Source of the DNA: a bacterium UBA2219
Lineage (GTDB): Bacteria; Desulfobacterota; Deferrimicrobia; Deferrimicrobiales; Deferrimicrobiaceae
Length of the DNA: 64,000 nucleotides
Assembly (NCBI GenBank): GCA_002327765.1
Contig: DCUH01000133.1
Coordinates: forward strand, 59,656 to 123,655
Reading direction: 5' to 3'
Positions 62,378 through 64,000 of this stretch are shown here, piece after piece. Numbering within the stretch: the stretch's first letter is position 1; each line of letters starts with the position of its first letter. The notes under the pieces are model-generated. The model was not told where the DNA came from, did not search any database, and saw only the letters and a program-made list of their open reading frames with translations. A program made the position numbers and the translations under genes.

Positions 62378-63721
62378 ATGAACGTATCGATCGTGGGCAC
62401 CGGCTACGTGGGGCTGGTCACCGGCGTGTGCCTGGCCGAGCGCGGGAACGAGGTTCTGTGCATCGACGCGAACCCGTCGATCGTTGAGCGGCTGACCCGC
62501 GGCGAAGTGACCATCTACGAGCCGGGGCTGGAAGAGGTCTACGCGCGGAACCAGAAGAAGGGGCGCATCTCCTTTTCGGGGGATCTCGAAAAGGCCGCGA
62601 AGGCCGACGTGATCTTCCTTTGCCTGCCGACGCCTCCCGGCGAGGACGGCTCGGCGGACCTGCAATACGTGCTGAGGGTGGCCGGGGAGCTGGGGAAGAT
62701 CTTTTCCCGCATGCGCAACCCGGAATACAAGGTGATCGTCGACAAGTCGACCGTGCCGGTCGGGACGAGCGAGAAGGTCCGGGCGGAGATCCGGAAATAT
62801 TCCGGGCCGGATTTCGATTTCGACGTGGTCTCGAACCCGGAATTCCTCCGGGAGGGGTTCGCGGTCGAGGATTTCCTGCGGCCGGAGCGCGTGGTGATCG
62901 GGTCGGGCAGCGAGCGGGCGGTCCTGGTCATGAAGGACCTGTACGAGCCGTTCCTCCAGCCGGGGAGCGCGGTCTTCGTGATGGACGAGCGCAGCGCCGA
63001 GGTCACCAAGTACGCAGCGAACGCCTTCCTCGCGCTGAAGATCTCCTACATGAACGACCTGGCCAACTTCTGCGAGGCCGTGGGGGCGGACATCGACAAG
63101 ATCCGCGAGGGGATCGGCTCCGACTCGCGCATCGGGAAGAAGTTCCTCTTCCCCGGGCTGGGATACGGCGGCTCGTGCCTCCCGAAGGACGTGAAGGCGC
63201 TGCTGAGGACCGCGGAGGACGCGGGGGCCCCCTTGACCGTCCTGCGGGCGGTGGAGGACATCAACCAGGACATGCGCAAGCGTTTCTTCGGGAAGGTGGC
63301 GCAGTACTTCGGCGGGGACCTGGGGGGTCGGAAGATCGCCGTTTGGGGGATCGCCTTCAAGCCGAACACCGACGACACGCGGGAGGCGCCCGTCTTCTAC
63401 ATCATCGACGAGCTGCTGAAAGGCGGCGCGAAGGTGGCCGTATACGACCCCGAGGCGATGGAGGGGGCGCGCAGGAGGTACGGCGACCGGGTCGAATACG
63501 CCCAGTCGTCCTACGGGGCGCTCCAGGGCGCCGAGGCGCTGATCGTCGCCACGGAATGGATGGAGTTCCGCAAGCCCGATTTCGGGCTGATGAAGAACCT
63601 GATGAAGCAGCCGGTCCTGTTCGACGGCCGCAACATCTACGATCCCCGGAAGATGAAGGAAATCGGCGTCGCCTACTTTTCCATCGGCCGGGGGGGGCAG
63701 TCGCCGGGCGCGGCGTCCTGA
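62378..63721 (+). CDS. ugd: UDP-glucose 6-dehydrogenase
   Basis: Oxidises UDP-glucose to UDP-glucuronate with two NAD, giving a precursor for acidic surface polysaccharides. Full length at 447 aa. The N-terminal Rossmann motif is VGTGYVGLVTGVCLAERG. VDKSTVPVGTSEKV and NPEFLREGFAVEDFLRPERV are the family signatures. The catalytic cysteine is Cys267 in GYGGSCLPKD, and GIAFKPNTDDTREAPVFYII marks the C-terminal domain. The start ATG at 62378 is preceded by GGGGGAATCCGG. It is divergent from the YjbH module and convergent with rfbC. Confidence 0.96.
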   Translation: MNVSIVGTGYVGLVTGVCLAERGNEVLCIDANPSIVERLTRGEVTIYEPGLEEVYARNQKKGRISFSGDLEKAAKADVIFLCLPTPPGEDGSADLQYVLRVAGELGKIFSRMRNPEYKVIVDKSTVPVGTSEKVRAEIRKYSGPDFDFDVVSNPEFLREGFAVEDFLRPERVVIGSGSERAVLVMKDLYEPFLQPGSAVFVMDERSAEVTKYAANAFLALKISYMNDLANFCEAVGADIDKIREGIGSDSRIGKKFLFPGLGYGGSCLPKDVKALLRTAEDAGAPLTVLRAVEDINQDMRKRFFGKVAQYFGGDLGGRKIAVWGIAFKPNTDDTREAPVFYIIDELLKGGAKVAVYDPEAMEGARRRYGDRVEYAQSSYGALQGAEALIVATEWMEFRKPDFGLMKNLMKQPVLFDGRNIYDPRKMKEIGVAYFSIGRGGQSPGAAS

Positions 63722-63726
63722 ACGGC

Positions 63727-63751
63727 GGGGCGGGGCCGGGAGCTTCGCCCC
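63727..63751. terminator. Hairpin between convergent ugd and rfbC
   Basis: GGGGCG (63727-63732) pairs with CGCCCC (63746-63751) in the 39-base gap between two converging stops. It has no T-run on either side; a shared weak end is plausible. Confidence 0.35.
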
Positions 63752-63760
63752 GACGGGGGT

Positions 63761-64000
63761 TCATCCGAACGTTTCCGCCTCGCGGAAGGGCGGCGCGGCC
63801 GCGTCCTTTTTCGCCAGGATCGGGGCCCCGTCGATCGGCCAGCCGATCGCGAGTTCCGCGTCGTTCCAGAGGATGACCCGTTCGGATTCCGGGTGATAGT
63901 AATCGGTGGTCTTGTATTGGAATTCGGCGACGTCCGACAGCACGACGAACCCGTGGGCGAAGCCTTCCGGCATCCAGAGCTGGCGCTTGTTTTCCGCCGA
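63761..64000 (-). CDS. rfbC: dTDP-4-dehydrorhamnose 3,5-epimerase, C-terminal part
   Basis: The C-terminal 79 residues of an RfbC-type cupin epimerase, which makes dTDP-4-keto-L-rhamnose for rhamnose synthesis. The visible part begins [20 protein letters not shown], the family motif ([17 protein letters not shown]). It continues with [16 protein letters not shown], containing the substrate-binding Tyr residues, and [15 protein letters not shown]. The gene enters from beyond the right edge; its start is not in the window. Further rhamnose genes (rfbA, B, D) may follow outside. With ugd it supplies precursors to the glycan locus. Confidence 0.93.
   Translation of the reverse strand, partial: SAENKRQLWMPEGFAHGFVVLSDVAEFQYKTTDYYHPESERVILWNDAELAIGWPIDGAPILAKKDAAAPPFREAETFG

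Overview
This 64 kb window is GC-rich and carries genes typical of a Gram-negative anaerobe: a four-subunit 2-oxoacid:ferredoxin oxidoreductase, a tripartite tricarboxylate-type transporter, a bacterial CDC48-like AAA+ ATPase, a metacaspase-like protein, and a very large surface-polysaccharide locus with outer-membrane (Wzi- and YjbH-type) components. A relative of the former Deltaproteobacteria (Desulfuromonadota/Desulfobacterota-like) is my inference; no marker gene in the window fixes the taxon.

Layout. Positions 1-14082 are on the minus strand: a TerC-family membrane protein (cut by the left edge) and an SDR epimerase; a tctCBA transporter operon with its own terminator; a CDC48-like ATPase, a FadR-type GntR regulator and por gamma-delta-alpha-beta; a universal stress protein; tRNA-Pro(CGG) with a terminator; a LUD-domain protein; and ribulose-phosphate 3-epimerase. 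A short intergenic patch at 14114-14304 holds palindromic REP-like repeats.

From 14332 to 58169 everything runs on the plus strand. After a caspase-like protein and metE comes an RfaH-type NusG paralogue (17833-18327). About 140 bases behind it lies an 11/12 match to the RfaH recruitment element ops (18468-18479), in the leader of a roughly 40 kb glycan locus. The locus has two assembly lines. Set A (18.6-26.4 kb) has a large SLBB export protein, Wzz, a flippase and an O-antigen ligase/polymerase. Set B (39.8-48.6 kb) has Wzi, SLBB, Wzz, Wzx and a Wzy-like polymerase. Glycosyltransferases, six methyltransferases, two initiating sugar-phosphate transferases, a WbpM-type dehydratase, two PLP aminotransferases and an orphan E1 alpha/beta thiamine enzyme pair surround them. 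Two glycosyltransferase genes are broken (a frameshift near 24358; nonsense codons at 27842 and 27854), and 26.4-32.6 kb includes clearly AT-rich, probably acquired genes.

Positions 58198-62251 (minus strand) carry a GfcC/YjbG-like plus GfcD/YjbH-like pair with two small exported proteins, a third export module. UDP-glucose dehydrogenase and the end of a dTDP-4-dehydrorhamnose 3,5-epimerase gene close the window. How the parts cooperate is inferred from gene order: precursor supply (Ugd, RfbC, WbpM-like, aminotransferases), initiation (two PGTs), chain building (GTs, methyltransferases), flipping and polymerisation (Wzx, Wzy, Wzz), export (SLBB, Wzi, YjbH), with the RfaH-like factor keeping polymerase going through the long operon.
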